From Allacma fusca (lineage: Eukaryota; Arthropoda; Collembola; Symphypleona; Sminthuridae): a DNA stretch of 64,000 bases. Positions within the stretch are counted from its first letter, which is position 1, and every line of letters starts with the position of its first letter. Below the pieces are notes generated by a model, which did not search any database, was not told where the DNA came from, and worked only from the letters and a program-made list of their open reading frames with translations. The stretch covers positions 22,258,001 to 22,322,000 of the forward strand of contig OX359246.1 of assembly GCA_947179485.1 (NCBI GenBank), in the 5' to 3' direction. Below are positions 27,099-39,069 of the stretch, piece by piece. A program made the translations under genes and the position numbers.

Positions 27099-27197
27099 TA
27101 CACTCTCTGTGTAAAAGCATCCCTCCATTCTGAAGGTAGGATTGAGGGAGAGAGAGTCATTTTTGTGGAGGAATTTCAACACTCAGAGAGGACTGTA
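27099..27197. mobile_element. Very short CAGT...ACTG-type element, about 99 bp
   Basis: TACACTCTCTGTGTAAAAGC opens and CACTCAGAGAGGACTGTA closes. The inverted match CTCTCTG/CAGAGAG is clear, although the left CAGT is changed to CACT. Confidence 0.45.
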
Positions 27198-27349
27198 TGA
27201 CAGATGCGAGAGAGTTTCTAACAAGGTGGGAAAAGGTGGAATTGCAAGTTTTTAAGGAAATGTGTCTTGTTATGTGTACATTGGAGCCGTAACGAGCCTG
27301 TCATGGCTCCTTGGTCTGTCCCTGTAATTAACACCGTAATTAAGACAGT

Positions 27350-27379
27350 GGAGGGAGGGGGGGGGATGAAGGGGAGGGA
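27350..27379 (+). other. G-quadruplex-capable G tract
   Basis: Four or more runs of at least three G lie within 30 bp, including a run of ten, so it could form a G-quadruplex. No gene is next to it. Confidence 0.5.
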
Positions 27380-28413
27380 AAAAAGGGTTAATCACTTGGA
27401 GTCAGACAGAGTCCAAAGGTCTCGTTTTTACTCTCCTTTTTCAAGGAGTTAAGTGAATTGAGTCCGGCGCCGATTTTTATTTTCTTACGAGTAGCGTAAA
27501 ATTCTTACTACAACAGACGATATTTGCTGAAGGAATTTTGCAGGATTTTTTTCCCCACTAGAAAAAAACTCACGGGTAATTAAATACTGTGTGCAAGACA
27601 CTCGTCGGAGTAGAATCCCTCTGAAAACATTTTCTCCAAAGTAGAAAATACGGGCACAATGTTACATTTATGGGGATTTTGGTGCAAATTTTTCTCCGTT
27701 CGTAAAATATGGTAACTTATGGGAAATAAGGTTTTTTTCATATATTTACCCGAAATTTTAGAAAATTTTCCGGTAAATAATTGTATTATGTAAGAGCGTC
27801 AAATTTGAGAGGCGTTCCTAACCGGGAGGACCCACTGTAAAAATTTACCAGACTTTCCTGCCCATAAGTTCAAGTACTTTTTTCCCCCAGGTTGTGTTTT
27901 ACAGTATACTTGGCAAAAATTTTATGGTTCCGAAACCCCAATTTTATGTGAGAGAGGAAAATATAGAGGGAAAAAGGGCGAAAAAGGATGTGTTGAAAGA
28001 CCAGGTTTTTTTGTACCTTTTTTGAAGTCCCAAGGAAGGAGAACTAACATGAGGTATGTAACGTTTTGAAGTAAAAGCGTATGTATTTGCTATTGGAATG
28101 ATTTTTTTTTTTGCTGAGGAACTTTGTGCAAAAAGGTTCGAGACAGGAATGGTGGAGGGAGATAATGTATGTATTTGCATGTCTAAGTAAGTATGAAGAC
28201 CTCCTTGGAAAAATAGCAGATGGAATCAGAAGGGTAACATTTTCAGCAAACAGTACTTTTTATACGCAAACAAGTTCAAGAGAGACGGAGGAGTGTATGC
28301 TTTGAATAATAACATCAACCAGGGTTTCTTCCCTAGTTCTTTCAGATTGGACCAAGTCAAGAAAAAAAAACCCTGTGCAAATATAATTTCCAATTGGGTG
28401 CTTTATATAGGAG

Positions 28414-28929
28414 ATGCTTAGCATCGGTGTACATATGCATTTGTGCGTCAAAATTTACCGGATGGTCGCACATTTTTCGCAGGTGAATATTTCCCTTGAA
28501 ATACAAGTGAACCTACAAAATCCCACTTCGGGTAAAAAGGGACCACTCCGTAGTAGAACTGTCTATTTAGAATTTTTTTCTATCCTCCCCACTCAAAACA
28601 CACCTCATACAATTGCTCCTGCTCTCATAGGAGCATCTGTAAAGAACAAACAATCTCAAGTGAAAAAAACAAGAAAATATGAAACAACCCAAAAGAACCA
28701 GTTTGATTTAAAGGAAATAAAACCCATAAATCAAGACCTTAAATTTCCACTTGCTTTCCTTTCATCCGTCTCTCAGACGCAATGCGAAATACTTTCCCTC
28801 GTCTCTGTCCTAAAGATTTGCATACAAAAATCCTCCTTCAAATCCTCCATTATTTTAAATCAGACATCCTTGGGTCATGTGACTAACAAAAACCTGAGCA
28901 TAGCTAAATATTGCAATGCTATAGTTTAA
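28414..28929 (+). other. Long open frame (171 codons), function unknown
   Basis: This is the longest open frame in the window not explained by a minisatellite. The predicted protein is Lys/Ser/Gln-rich in the middle (around residues 75-110) and has no domain, signal peptide or membrane segment that I recognise. Around residues 40-52 the DNA (GACCACTCCGTAGTAGAACT) resembles an element terminus. By a rough estimate from AT content, one such frame by chance in 64 kb is unlikely but possible. It may be a transposon-derived remnant or chance. Confidence 0.15.
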
Positions 28930-29550
28930 ATTTTCCCCAAGGAAAAATTTTCAAACCGAAATTAACCCAATCTGTGATTTCCAACTTTAGAGGTCTAAAC
29001 GGATGAAATTCTATGACGAGAGAGAAAATTTCGCATCGGAACAAAAATGACTTTAATCGTGCTGAGGTGGATTTTGAGTGTGAAAATATGCCCAGCATGT
29101 GTAGGCCTTTGAGAGAAACTGTGTATTAACTATTTGTAGATATGTACATATCTACACGCCTATGACCAGTAATAAGTGACCAAGTGTATAAAGTTAGTTT
29201 TTGGGAGCCTGATGGTCTGATTAGACTCTAAAGAAAATAAACTTTGACTTATCCACGTTCCCCTGGACCTCCCTTGGAAAGTAGAATGCTGGGCGAGCGG
29301 AGATAAAAAGCTTGGCATTAAATTATATTAGGAGAAATATAGGAGTGAAAGGGACTGTAATCCGAAGGTCCCCGCTGTGAAAATTTCCTTATCTGGCGTA
29401 ATAAGTTTCGGGAGGGAAGAAATTTCTCTGACTGTGAGTGAGAGCTCGATAACTTTGCAATCCTTCCCAAACGGAAGCACTTGACCATTTTCTTCCGGAC
29501 CCGTTCCTTTGTAAATTTCTCCTCTCCTTCAGTCAGGGCTAAAACCTATA

Positions 29551-29890
29551 TACAGTTACCACTTCTTAGCAAATACTCTCTGAAAAAAAATTTCTTCCGA
29601 ATCTCAGAAACAATTTCTGGGATCTCTATTTTAATTCCCTTTCCAGAGATGTTTTTTATAAAAAATTTCTGGAAGGATTTTTGTTATCCTTTTAAAGTTA
29701 TTTTCATTCAAAGAAATTTTACGGTCTTACAGGGACATTTCTTAAAAGGGACGATTTTACAAGGGATTCCTCTGAGGAGTTAAAATTAATTTCTCACTTT
29801 GCCCCAGTAATTTATAACTCATCCCCTTTCTACACAGTAGTTCCTTAAAGGGTAAAATCCAGGGAGCTTTTGTAAAAAGAGTGCACTGTA
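29551..29890. mobile_element. CAGT...ACTG inverted-repeat element, about 340 bp
   Basis: TACAGTTACCACTTCTTAGC opens and TTGTAAAAAGAGTGCACTGTA closes, TA-flanked. A possible internal terminus-like segment near 29730 suggests nesting or decay. Confidence 0.4.
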
Positions 29891-30076
29891 CAGGTCCAAA
29901 GATCCGCAGACCCAGATCCCTTTGAAAAGTTGGACATATAGTGGGAAAAGTGACCAAAATTCCCAAAGACTTATAAACCCCTGATGTGTCACATTAAGGA
30001 GGATTACTCCCATCTGTAGACGCGCACAGAGCCACAGTCACAATGTATATTCAGTCTTCTCAAAATCTAGAAAAAG

Positions 30077-30213
30077 TACAGTGCACTCTCACTCTTGGAA
30101 TTTCTCTGTCAAGGGAATCTCTCTTTTGGACAAAGATTTATTTTTGGCTTCATAAAAACAGATTTTTAATTTGATCTTCTGGAAGGGGGTTTTTCTATCC
30201 AGAAGACACTGTC
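30077..30213. mobile_element. CAGT...ACTG inverted-repeat element, degenerate right end
   Basis: TACAGTGCACTCTCACTCTT is a strong left end. The proposed right end CCAGAAGACACTGTCA lacks the final TA. The length is about 137 bp. Confidence 0.35.
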
Positions 30214-30275
30214 AAATGGTAAAGTAACTATCAGTGTGACTTGTCCTAAGGGATTTTTCTGGTCATTTTTCCCTT

Positions 30276-30354
30276 CACACACACATACACTCACTCATAC
30301 ACACACATACACACACATACACATACATACACATACATATACATATATACACAC
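30276..30354. repeat. (CA)n/(CATA)n compound microsatellite
   Basis: About 79 bp of mixed CACACA, CATACA and TATACA units. Confidence 0.95.
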
Positions 30355-31157
30355 TGCCCACTACATAAGTCTCCACTTTTGCATTGGGATGAAGATCCGT
30401 GAAACTCTTTTCCCCTTTCACGCTCTCATTTCTTCCCCCCAAATCCTATTATTATATTTGAGTTATGACTTGGGAATCAGTGTCAGGTTTAAACTATTTA
30501 AACACAAAAGCTCGTCTTATTTTTCTCTCTCAATGCTCTCTGTAAGTTTTTACACTTTCGTCCCTTCCCAAGAAAAAGCTCCATAGCTATGGCAAACCAT
30601 ACCATCTGGTGTTGTCGGCTTTGAACCTTAATTTTGTATTTTTTTTTACTGCAATGCCTCCTAATAAAAACTTACATCGTAGACTTAAATTATTTTACTA
30701 CTTTAAAAAAAAAACCTACAATTCCCTGCCCCTATCAAACCTTTTCAAGATTTTTCTCAAGAAAAATTAACATTGTGGTAAATGAGATTGTTCGCAAATA
30801 TTTTCTCCCGGAATAAATCTACAACTATTGTTAAGGCGCATCTTCATTAAGCTTGTGTTTTTCTGCTTATTACCAGGGCCCGAGCCAAATACAATAATAA
30901 AATTTCATGGATTAAAAAGCCCAGTGAGGACAAATAAATCTGAGCTGGAGAAATAATGAAAACAACGAGTGTGAGGGAGATAGAAATTCTCTAGTAATTC
31001 TGAAGAAAAGAGTATTATTTATGGAAGGTTGCACACTACCAGAAAATATTTAATGTTTCATGGGGATAAGAATTCCATAATGTTCCTGGAAAAAAAGTTG
31101 TTTTTCCTTCCTGATGCAGCTCCTTCATATAACACTATATATAGCAAGATTAGAGCA
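30355..31157. other. Intergenic; single satellite-like unit at about 30765
   Basis: AAATTAACATTGTGGTAAAT at about 30764-30783 matches one unit of the 18-kb array. No array or clear termini surround it. No gene is seen. Confidence 0.5.
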
Positions 31158-31338
31158 TACAGTAAATTTCTGCTATGAACAACACCTTTCGAAAACGTTC
31201 TTAAGAAAGCGTTAAAAAAATTAGAGAGGGACGCTTTGGCCAAAAATACAATTTCTTAGGGTTGAAAAAGTATAAAAATTTTCAGAGGGAATTTTGAAAT
31301 TTTAAGGAGACTGTTTTGGGAAGTGGGGGATGACTGTA
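31158..31338. mobile_element. CAGT...ACTG inverted-repeat element, about 181 bp
   Basis: TACAGTAAATTTCTGCTATG opens and GTGGGGGATGACTGTA closes, TA-flanked. There is no coding capacity. Confidence 0.4.
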
Positions 31339-34300
31339 GATGAAATTTCGGTATGTATATGTGTACGTACATACGGAGCCCAGTGCACTATTATGGGCGG
31401 ACGTGGAGAGAAAAGGAATCGTCGTATCATGTCCGGAGAGTGAAAATACGATTATTTTGATGGTTTTGAAAAAAAGTGTGATAAATTGTTCCGTTTCCAT
31501 TCTTTTATTCCTGGGCTATTCCCACTTAAACGTAAACTTGTCTCTCAAGACTGCACAAACCTATGGGCACAGAGTCTATGAGCCCTGAAAAATACAGTGA
31601 ACATTTTATAAAGCGGATCTTCTTATAGGATTTGTCTTGAGCAGCTTCCCAATTAATCCCACATATTTTCCCGTTTGAGATAAAATAATAATTTCGTAGA
31701 AATTTTTCTCCGCCCAAAATGTTCCCCAGAAGTTCCTTTAAAAATGTTCGTTTAAGGGAGCTTCTTTTAAAAGAGGATTTAAAAAAATTCCAGGTATTAA
31801 GAAACTCATTTTTAGGGATTGAGGGATCCTGCAATAAAGAGTTTGTTCTTTATATTTACATAAAAATACTAAAACTACAGGGATTGTGGTTTCCTTTTTT
31901 TTATGCTGGGAATGATGCTCAAATCACGTTCCTTAGTTTAAGCCACTTGCTCTTCCCAGGAGTTGTTTGGGAGGGAGGAGAGTGAATCCTGATTTTTACG
32001 CCTGGTCTTTATGAGTCTCAGAGACATCGGGCAGAAAAACAAGTGTAATGTTTTGGAGCTCTGTGGAAAATACAATTGTAAAAGTAGGGCCTTCTCAATA
32101 GCGCCAAAAAAATATTTTAGAAGCTCACGTTTTGCCCAATGCTATTAATTTTTCTTCTTGGAAAAATCAGAAGATTCTAATCTGACATTTTTGTAATTTT
32201 AGGGTTGCTCTTGTAAAACGATTGGACAGTATATGTCGTCCAATGTGTTGTTATTCCTGACCTGAGAAAAATCTTGGATTTATTTAGTCACTCAGGACAC
32301 AGGGACAGAGACGGTCAGACACATATTCGTCAGGAGTTTCCTCATGAGGACAATTTTTTACTAAACCTGAAGAATTGAACTGTCCAGAAGACATTTGGGT
32401 TCCTTTCACGTGAAAATGTCCAACCTTGGGTTTTCTAACGGACAATGTCTCTTTGGGAATATTAATATTCTTCCCGTATGGAGGAGACCATATTTTTTTC
32501 CTTATGTGGGGGATTATTTCAGAGGGAAACAACAAGGTACTTAAAATATTGTTGTTTTCTTTTTTTTTTTTTTCTCTCTCTCTCTCTCTCTGAAACTTCC
32601 TCTGTAAGAACTGGAAGGACCGGAGCTAATCCTCTGACGGGTTTGTTGGAGGTAGTTTTAATGCGATTATGGATGCAAAGGAGCTTCCACGTTACGAGGA
32701 CCAATTGGGTCCTTAAACTTTAGAATTTTAGAGCGTCAATCCTCTGTTTTCAGAGGAAATCTCACACGCGTCACAAATAGCATTTAGCAAAAACTTAAGT
32801 AACAAATTTAAAACTATCGTTAGGAAAAAATGGAACTAAAAAGTAAATTTCTCAATTTACTGCAACGTTCAAATTAAAATTGCAAATAAATGCTACCCAG
32901 GTCAAAGAACCATTGAAAACGTACCTTGTCCATATCCACAGAAGCAAACATTTTCAAAAACATTTCCAAAGTGATTTAAGCTCACTTGGTTTAATATCCC
33001 ACAATTCCTGAAGACCTGGACGAAATACCGTCAAAAAACATTAATGCATTTGTGAAAAATTTGCAGAATTATCCTGGTCGATTTAGCATTTAACTCTTGC
33101 AGCCCTTTGCAAAATTATGTAATTTAAAGTGTAAATATTTAAAACAAGATTTGAAGTAATTTTTGACAATAAATGCAGAATTACTAAAAGAAGACCTTAC
33201 ATGCTCTTTGAACGCATTTAAAGAACAATCTATATTTTTAAACTTTGGCGGTCATGAATTTGCAAGAAAAGGCCTGCACGCACGGAGATCTTGAAAATAG
33301 TCTCACAGTGCCCCGTTGCTATTAAATAATTCAAAAAATCAGGCATTGTGATATAATTACACACATTTTTGCTACTTTATTTAATTTTAAAAAAACTTTA
33401 CAGAACCAACTTCAGAACTAAAAGTTAAGAAAGTTATTAATCCAAGGGACATTCTTGGCAATAAATAATAAAATACAGGCCCATGTCAATAATTAACCTT
33501 GAGAGGGTAACTTTTCCCATAACAGTGGACTTGAGTGTATTTTGACTGTGAGGATAGGAATATATATCTTTTAGTACTGAAGGAAACAAGGCCTTAAAGC
33601 GTTCGAAGACACTGTACTTAAGAGTTAGAATAAGCTCACCCTGAGATGTTCATAACAAGCTGGAGATTGTACTTGGCTCATTAATGAGCCTTCTAATGTT
33701 ACCTGTAACCATTTTATTAGCCCTCGTCCTGCATTCATTAGCGAGCTGATGATTCGAGTCCGGTGTGGAAAAAAAGGAGCGGATTTAAGACTCTCATTTC
33801 CACATTTAGAATTATTTACAACCTCGTCCTGAGTCTCGGGACTCCTTTGGGCAATATATTTAGACACTTGGTCAGTAAGGATTTTTTAACATGTTCACAA
33901 GTGCCTGAACCGACTCTCTCTGGCTCTCTGACTCTCTCCAAAGCCTTCCTTATGAATATGTAATTAACCCAGGGATTTAGCTTTATTTTATGACTACTGT
34001 GCGTGCATATATGTAGGATACGTACGGGCTGTTCCAATGGACCTGGTCTTCCAGTCTAACTCGTTCCTGGACCCTGCTTCATATTTTTTTTATCACCTTC
34101 TACTAACGTTCCAAAGCCTGGACCAATAAATACCAGCTGTAATGGAGGCGGTTGGAGGAACAACGTTGAGGGAATTGAAGCGGTCTTGCTTTGACTCTTT
34201 CAACATTCTGTCTTCCTTCCATAGTTCCTTCAACAAGCTCATTGTCAGCTATGTAAGTATGTACATTTATATGTATAAAAAAAATTTATATGGAGGATTG

Positions 34301-34848
34301 TAATAATCCAGTAATAAATATTCAATACCACTTTGCAAGTGAATTTTTCGTCTCTGTGAAAAATCCGCAAGTCTGTAAATTAAAAGTGATGTCAGAATCT
34401 GACGGGATTTATTTCACATTAAATTCTTATAAGATTTATGACCAACTTTCTACACCATCATCAGACCGGGGGAGAGACACTATTTGAGACATTGAAATAA
34501 TTTACAGTGTACAAAACATACGGACATATGGCTCTCAAGCTCAATTTTTCTGAATAATGTGAAATGTCTTCTTTTTCGAAAAGATATGATTGTATGAAAT
34601 TGTGCATATGTAGGTTTGGGATTTAATTGGGGGAGATGGACTTTTTTTAGGAGTATTTAGGGGCTTGTTTCATTAATTCAATTTATTACGGATATCAAAA
34701 ACAAGGTGCCCAGCCCTTGGATTCCCATTTTGATCCAGCTTATTGTATTTGGAGGTATGGTCCTTGTTTCTTGGGAGACATAAAATACGGGGAGAATATT
34801 GGATGTAATTTTTTTGGGCAATGTAAAAAAGTATTTTATTTGCATATG
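31339..34848. other. Intergenic with element fragments
   Basis: A left end (TACAGTGAACATTTTATAAA) lies at 31593 and a right-like end (GATTGGACAGTATA) at about 32234. A small pair at about 33520-33616 (AACAGTGGACTTGAG ... GAAGACACTGTA) may be another copy. A T run followed by (CT)n is at 32557-32592. No gene is supported. Confidence 0.4.
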
Positions 34849-36000
34849 TACAGTGCATTTTGTTGTGCAGTATCTCCAGGTACGGTAGGCACTCTTTAGA
34901 AAAGCATTCTTAGAAGCATACAAATTTGATTATTTTGGTAATAGCTTGGTAACATTTGGGCAATATCTGGGTAGTATTTGGGTAATACTTTGGTAACATT
35001 TGTTGAAATTCTTGTAAAATTTGGGTAACTTTCTGTAATGTTTTGGGGAAATTTTTAGTAATTTTCTGTAATATTTTGGTGAAATTTTGGGTAACTTTTT
35101 GTAATATTTTGGTGAAATTTTGAGTAACTTTCTGTAATATTTTGGTGAAATTTTGGGTAACTTTCTGTAATATTTTGGTGAAATTTTGGGTAACTTTCTG
35201 TAATATTTTCGTAAACTTTTGTGTAACTTTCTGTAATATTTGGGTAACCTTCTAACATTTTGGTGGCCTTCTGAATCATTTGGTAACCTTCTGTAATATT
35301 TTGGTAACATTTGGTAACCTTCTGTAATATGTTGGTAACATTTGGTAACCTTCTGTAATATGTTGGTAACATTTGGTAACCTTCTGTAATATTTTGGTAA
35401 CATTTGGTAACCTTCTGTAATGTTTTGGTAACATTTGGTAACCTTCTGTAATATTTTGGTAAAATTTGGGTAATATTCTGGTAACATTCTGATAAAATGT
35501 CAGTACTATTCTGGTAAAACTTCGGTAACATTTGGGTAATTTTCTGGTATTATTCTGATAAAATTTCAGTACTATTCTGGTAAAATTTCGGTAATATTCT
35601 GGTACAATTTTGGTAACATTTGGGTAAAATTCTGATAACCCCATGGTAGAATTGGTAACTCCGTGGTGACATTTCGGTAACTCCGTGGTAACATTTTGGT
35701 AACTTTGTGCTAATGTTTTGGTAACTTTGTGCTAATGTTTTGGTAACTTTGTGCTAATGTTTTGGTAACTTTGTGCTAATGTTTTGGTAACTTTGTGCTA
35801 ATGTTTTGGTAACTTTGTGCTAATGTTTTGGTAACTTTGTGCTAATGTTTTGGTAACTTTGTGCTAATGTTTTGGTAACTTTGTGCTAATGTTTTGGTAA
35901 CTTTGTGCTAATGTTTTGGTAACTTTGTGCTAATGTTTTGGTAACTTTGTGTTAACTTGGATAACTCCGTGGTAATATTTTGCCAATACATTGGAAACAT
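34849..36000. repeat. Three-block minisatellite: 33-, 31- and 22-bp units
   Basis: GGTAA-bearing units change period along the locus. The period is 33 bp at about 35050-35220 (for example GTAATATTTTGGTGAAATTT), 31 bp at about 35280-35460 (GGTAACCTTCTGTAATATTT), and 22 bp at about 35695-35960 (GGTAACTTTGTGCTAATGTT plus TT, about 12 copies). A left element terminus (TACAGTGCATTTTGTTGTGC) starts at 34849; no right end was found. The locus is stop-free on the minus strand, giving false frames of up to 185 codons. Confidence 0.9.
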
Positions 36001-38403
36001 ATTGGCAACATTTTCGCACCATTTTGTAGGTCAATTAAAGAAGTGAATCTAAAAACGATCCCCTAATTATGACACATTTTAGCATCACATAAAACCTGGT
36101 CCACAGTCTCCCAGTCTAGTTTTGCACAACAATTTTGCCCCGTCCAACCAGTCATTGCACAGAGTGTCGACAGCACGCATACTCTCCCCATGCTGAAGCA
36201 CATGCATATTAACTGTCACTAAAGGTCCCTATCCACAGTCCCACTAAATTTATATAGTGTGGGCGGGCAGAGCATGACGTGCCCATATGTGATTCGGGTC
36301 TTCTCAAATGTCACAGCATGGTCAAGTTATGGGTGCTCCACTCATAAGAGTCACTTAGAAGCTCAGGGAATTTCCATTAGGGAGCTACAATGTGCACAAA
36401 TGAGTCAGATTATTCACTCCGGTTCTATCTGCTCGGGCGGTCGTTGTGGTCAACTTGAGTTCTGTTTACTTTTTAACTAACCGACACATCCTCACAGAAC
36501 TTGTCTCCCTCCCCATACATACACTTCATATATGAACACTCTCAACTCCGGCCCTGCTCTCTCTCTCTCTCTCTCTCTGCTAAGTGCATGAATAACAAGG
36601 TCTTGTATTACAGCTGTAACACACACAGGCTACCTTCTACTACTAGAGTGACATTAATTTTCCAGTGTCAAAGGCGGGCATAAATTATTTGAGGAAGTGA
36701 CATTTCCTCCATACTAACCCTATACCCCTCTCTCCATATAATTACTCCCCGTACATACATATACATATCTACTCCTTACACACAAACTCCCATCCCCCAT
36801 AGATATGCATATCCATACATTTTGTTATCTCAGACACGAAGTAGCTTCAAAACACGTTATCACGTTATAAATTCCATCGGTCATTAATTTTCTGATTCAT
36901 TTCTGCAGGAGACTGCAGTCTTCGTGTGTGTTTGGGATTCATCCTGATTTTTTTTTTTTTGCAAACACTTGAATAAATATATTGTCATTGTACCTTGTTA
37001 TTCTTTATTTGCGATTGTACACACAAGAGGATTTCTACATTCAAAAGTTACTCATTGAGATTCTGCAAGTGCGTTGAGCGGATTTATTCCATTTGGAGTG
37101 GTTTTCCTCCCCCCTCCCGTTTGAACACTTGCTATAGGTTATACGTTGGGGAATTACGGAAGATAACCGTTGCTTCACCTGAGATTTGCGCAAATCTGAC
37201 GGGAATTAATTACTCACCTAATTCCTGTTGGCAGTTGTTTGCCCAGTCGATTATCTCCAACATTCATCTTGCATTAGGTCGGTTAGAGTCAAAGGAGCGT
37301 ATGATTTTTTCCCCTCTTTTTCCCTCACCATCTCCATACAAGATCTTCCTCAGTCGACTTGTCACTTGCCTATAGTTTCCTATATAACGTCCTCTACACA
37401 GCACAAGGCACTTATTCTTACCTACAGCAATCCAATGAATTTTTCCTAGAAACTTAGATTCTTCATAAATTACATTTTTTTCCCCAATTGCTCAGATTTT
37501 TTCCCCTTGTTTTTAGACCATGCGTTTTAAAACCATATGTCTGTAATAATTATTCAAATGATCTTAAAATGCATCCTGATAGTTTCAAAGGTGTGGGATT
37601 AAGTTCAAGTGCAATGTTATTATTATTATTATGAGACTACGAGTACAGAAGAATATAATCTCAGGGATTGATTACTACTTGATATTTATGACTCAAAAGT
37701 ATTTATTGCTCTGAAGGTGTTATATAATCGCTCGTAAAAACTTACTCAAGGGTCATAAGTCTAACATTTATTGATAGGAATCAGAGTCATTTTATTATTT
37801 TATGAAAATTTGTTCCCGGAATATATCATTGAAGGAAGGTTCAAAGGAATTCCTTCTGAAGGCATTTTTATTGTAAGAGATTTTCTTGTAGCAGGAAAAG
37901 GTCTGTATTTATACTGAATATATTTGGCTATAATCCCAATTGAAATGAGGTTTTTTCCAAATAAGGGAAATTCTTTGAATGACTCAATATCTGAGGTTTT
38001 TTATTTTTTTTGGGGGGGAGGAAGGGGAATTTCTGTTATAAACAGCATCGCCTGTACGTGGAGAGCTGAAGGGTGCAAAGAATTTGCGAATGGCTTTTAG
38101 AGCGAGAGACGTGCTGATATGGACCACAAAAAGGATGATTCACCATGTTGAGCTGATGGTTAAAAGCTCGTTTGACTGCCTCGGATCCTCCTGTCATGGA
38201 CTGACAGCTTAAAATGTTCAAACGTCGATAAATTCTGTCATTGGGAAACTTTTGCTCCTTCCCTCCATTTATAACTTTTTACCTTTGGGTTTTCGTCTGT
38301 GTCTGTGTGTAGTATCTTCTGGCTGGGAGGGTCTTATACATTGAGCTGTACATATGTACATATCTGTGGATTTAACAAATGTTTTGCCTATAGCTACAAC
38401 CTG
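36001..38403. other. Intergenic, no gene seen
   Basis: (CT)11 lies at 36557-36578 and a T/G-rich tract at 37995-38030. Open frames up to 126 codons show no motif or splice chain. Confidence 0.45.
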
Positions 38404-39069
38404 TACAGTTCACACTTTTTGTAGGAGCATCCCTATATAAGGAGGGAGATTTCAATCTTACACTCACACATGTGCTTATAAGGAGGGAAATAATTAGCAT
38501 TGGACGGAGGGCACAGGAGGGGAATTAATTTTTTTGTGGTAAACAGAGGGAAATTAGCATTGTGGGGAATGCAGGAGCAATTAGCATTGTGGCAAATGCA
38601 GGGGCAATTAGCATTGTGGCAAACGCAGAAAAATTAGCATTGTGGCAAACGCAGAGAAATTAGCATTGTGGCAAACGCAGAAAAATTAGCATTGTGGCAA
38701 ACGCAGAAAAATTAGCATTGTGGCAAACGCAGAGAAATTAGCATTGTGGCAAACGCAGAAAAATTAGCATTGTGGCAAACGCAGAAAAATTAGCATTGTG
38801 GCAAACGCAGAGAAATTAGCATTGTGGCAAACGCAGAAAAATTAGCATTGTGGCAAACGCAGAAAAATTAGCATTGTGGCAAACGCAGAAAAATTAGCAT
38901 TGTGGCAAACGCATGAGAAATTAACATTGTGCTTAGCGCATGGTAAATTAACACTGTACTAAGCGCAGAGGAAATTACCATTATGATAAATGCAAGCAAA
39001 ACTTGTTTACTTTCTCCCTAAAAAGTCAGTAAAATTCCAAGGGGTAAATAACAGGGAGAGTACACTGTA
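38404..39069. mobile_element. CAGT...ACTG element carrying a minisatellite
   Basis: TACAGTTCACACTTTTTGTA opens, followed by GGAGCATCC, and GGGAGAGTACACTGTA closes, TA-flanked, about 666 bp. The interior is mainly the 26-bp array. Of the four array-bearing elements this has the best left/right match (CACT / AGTACACTG). Confidence 0.55.
38530..38990. repeat. 26-bp minisatellite, about 17 units
   Basis: The unit is ATTAGCATTGTGGCAAACGC plus AGAAAA. It differs from the 18-kb unit mainly by TTAAC to TTAGC and GGTAA to GGCAA. The central units are almost identical, which suggests recent expansion. Confidence 0.95.

Noticed and set aside
34930-35644. Tyr/Lys/Pro-rich repeat protein on the minus strand, up to 185 codons
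   Set aside because: Produced by the 33- and 31-bp arrays, with no start context, signal peptide or non-repeat part.
38530-38990. CRISPR array
   Set aside because: The repeats are directly tandem without unique spacers, and the DNA is eukaryotic.
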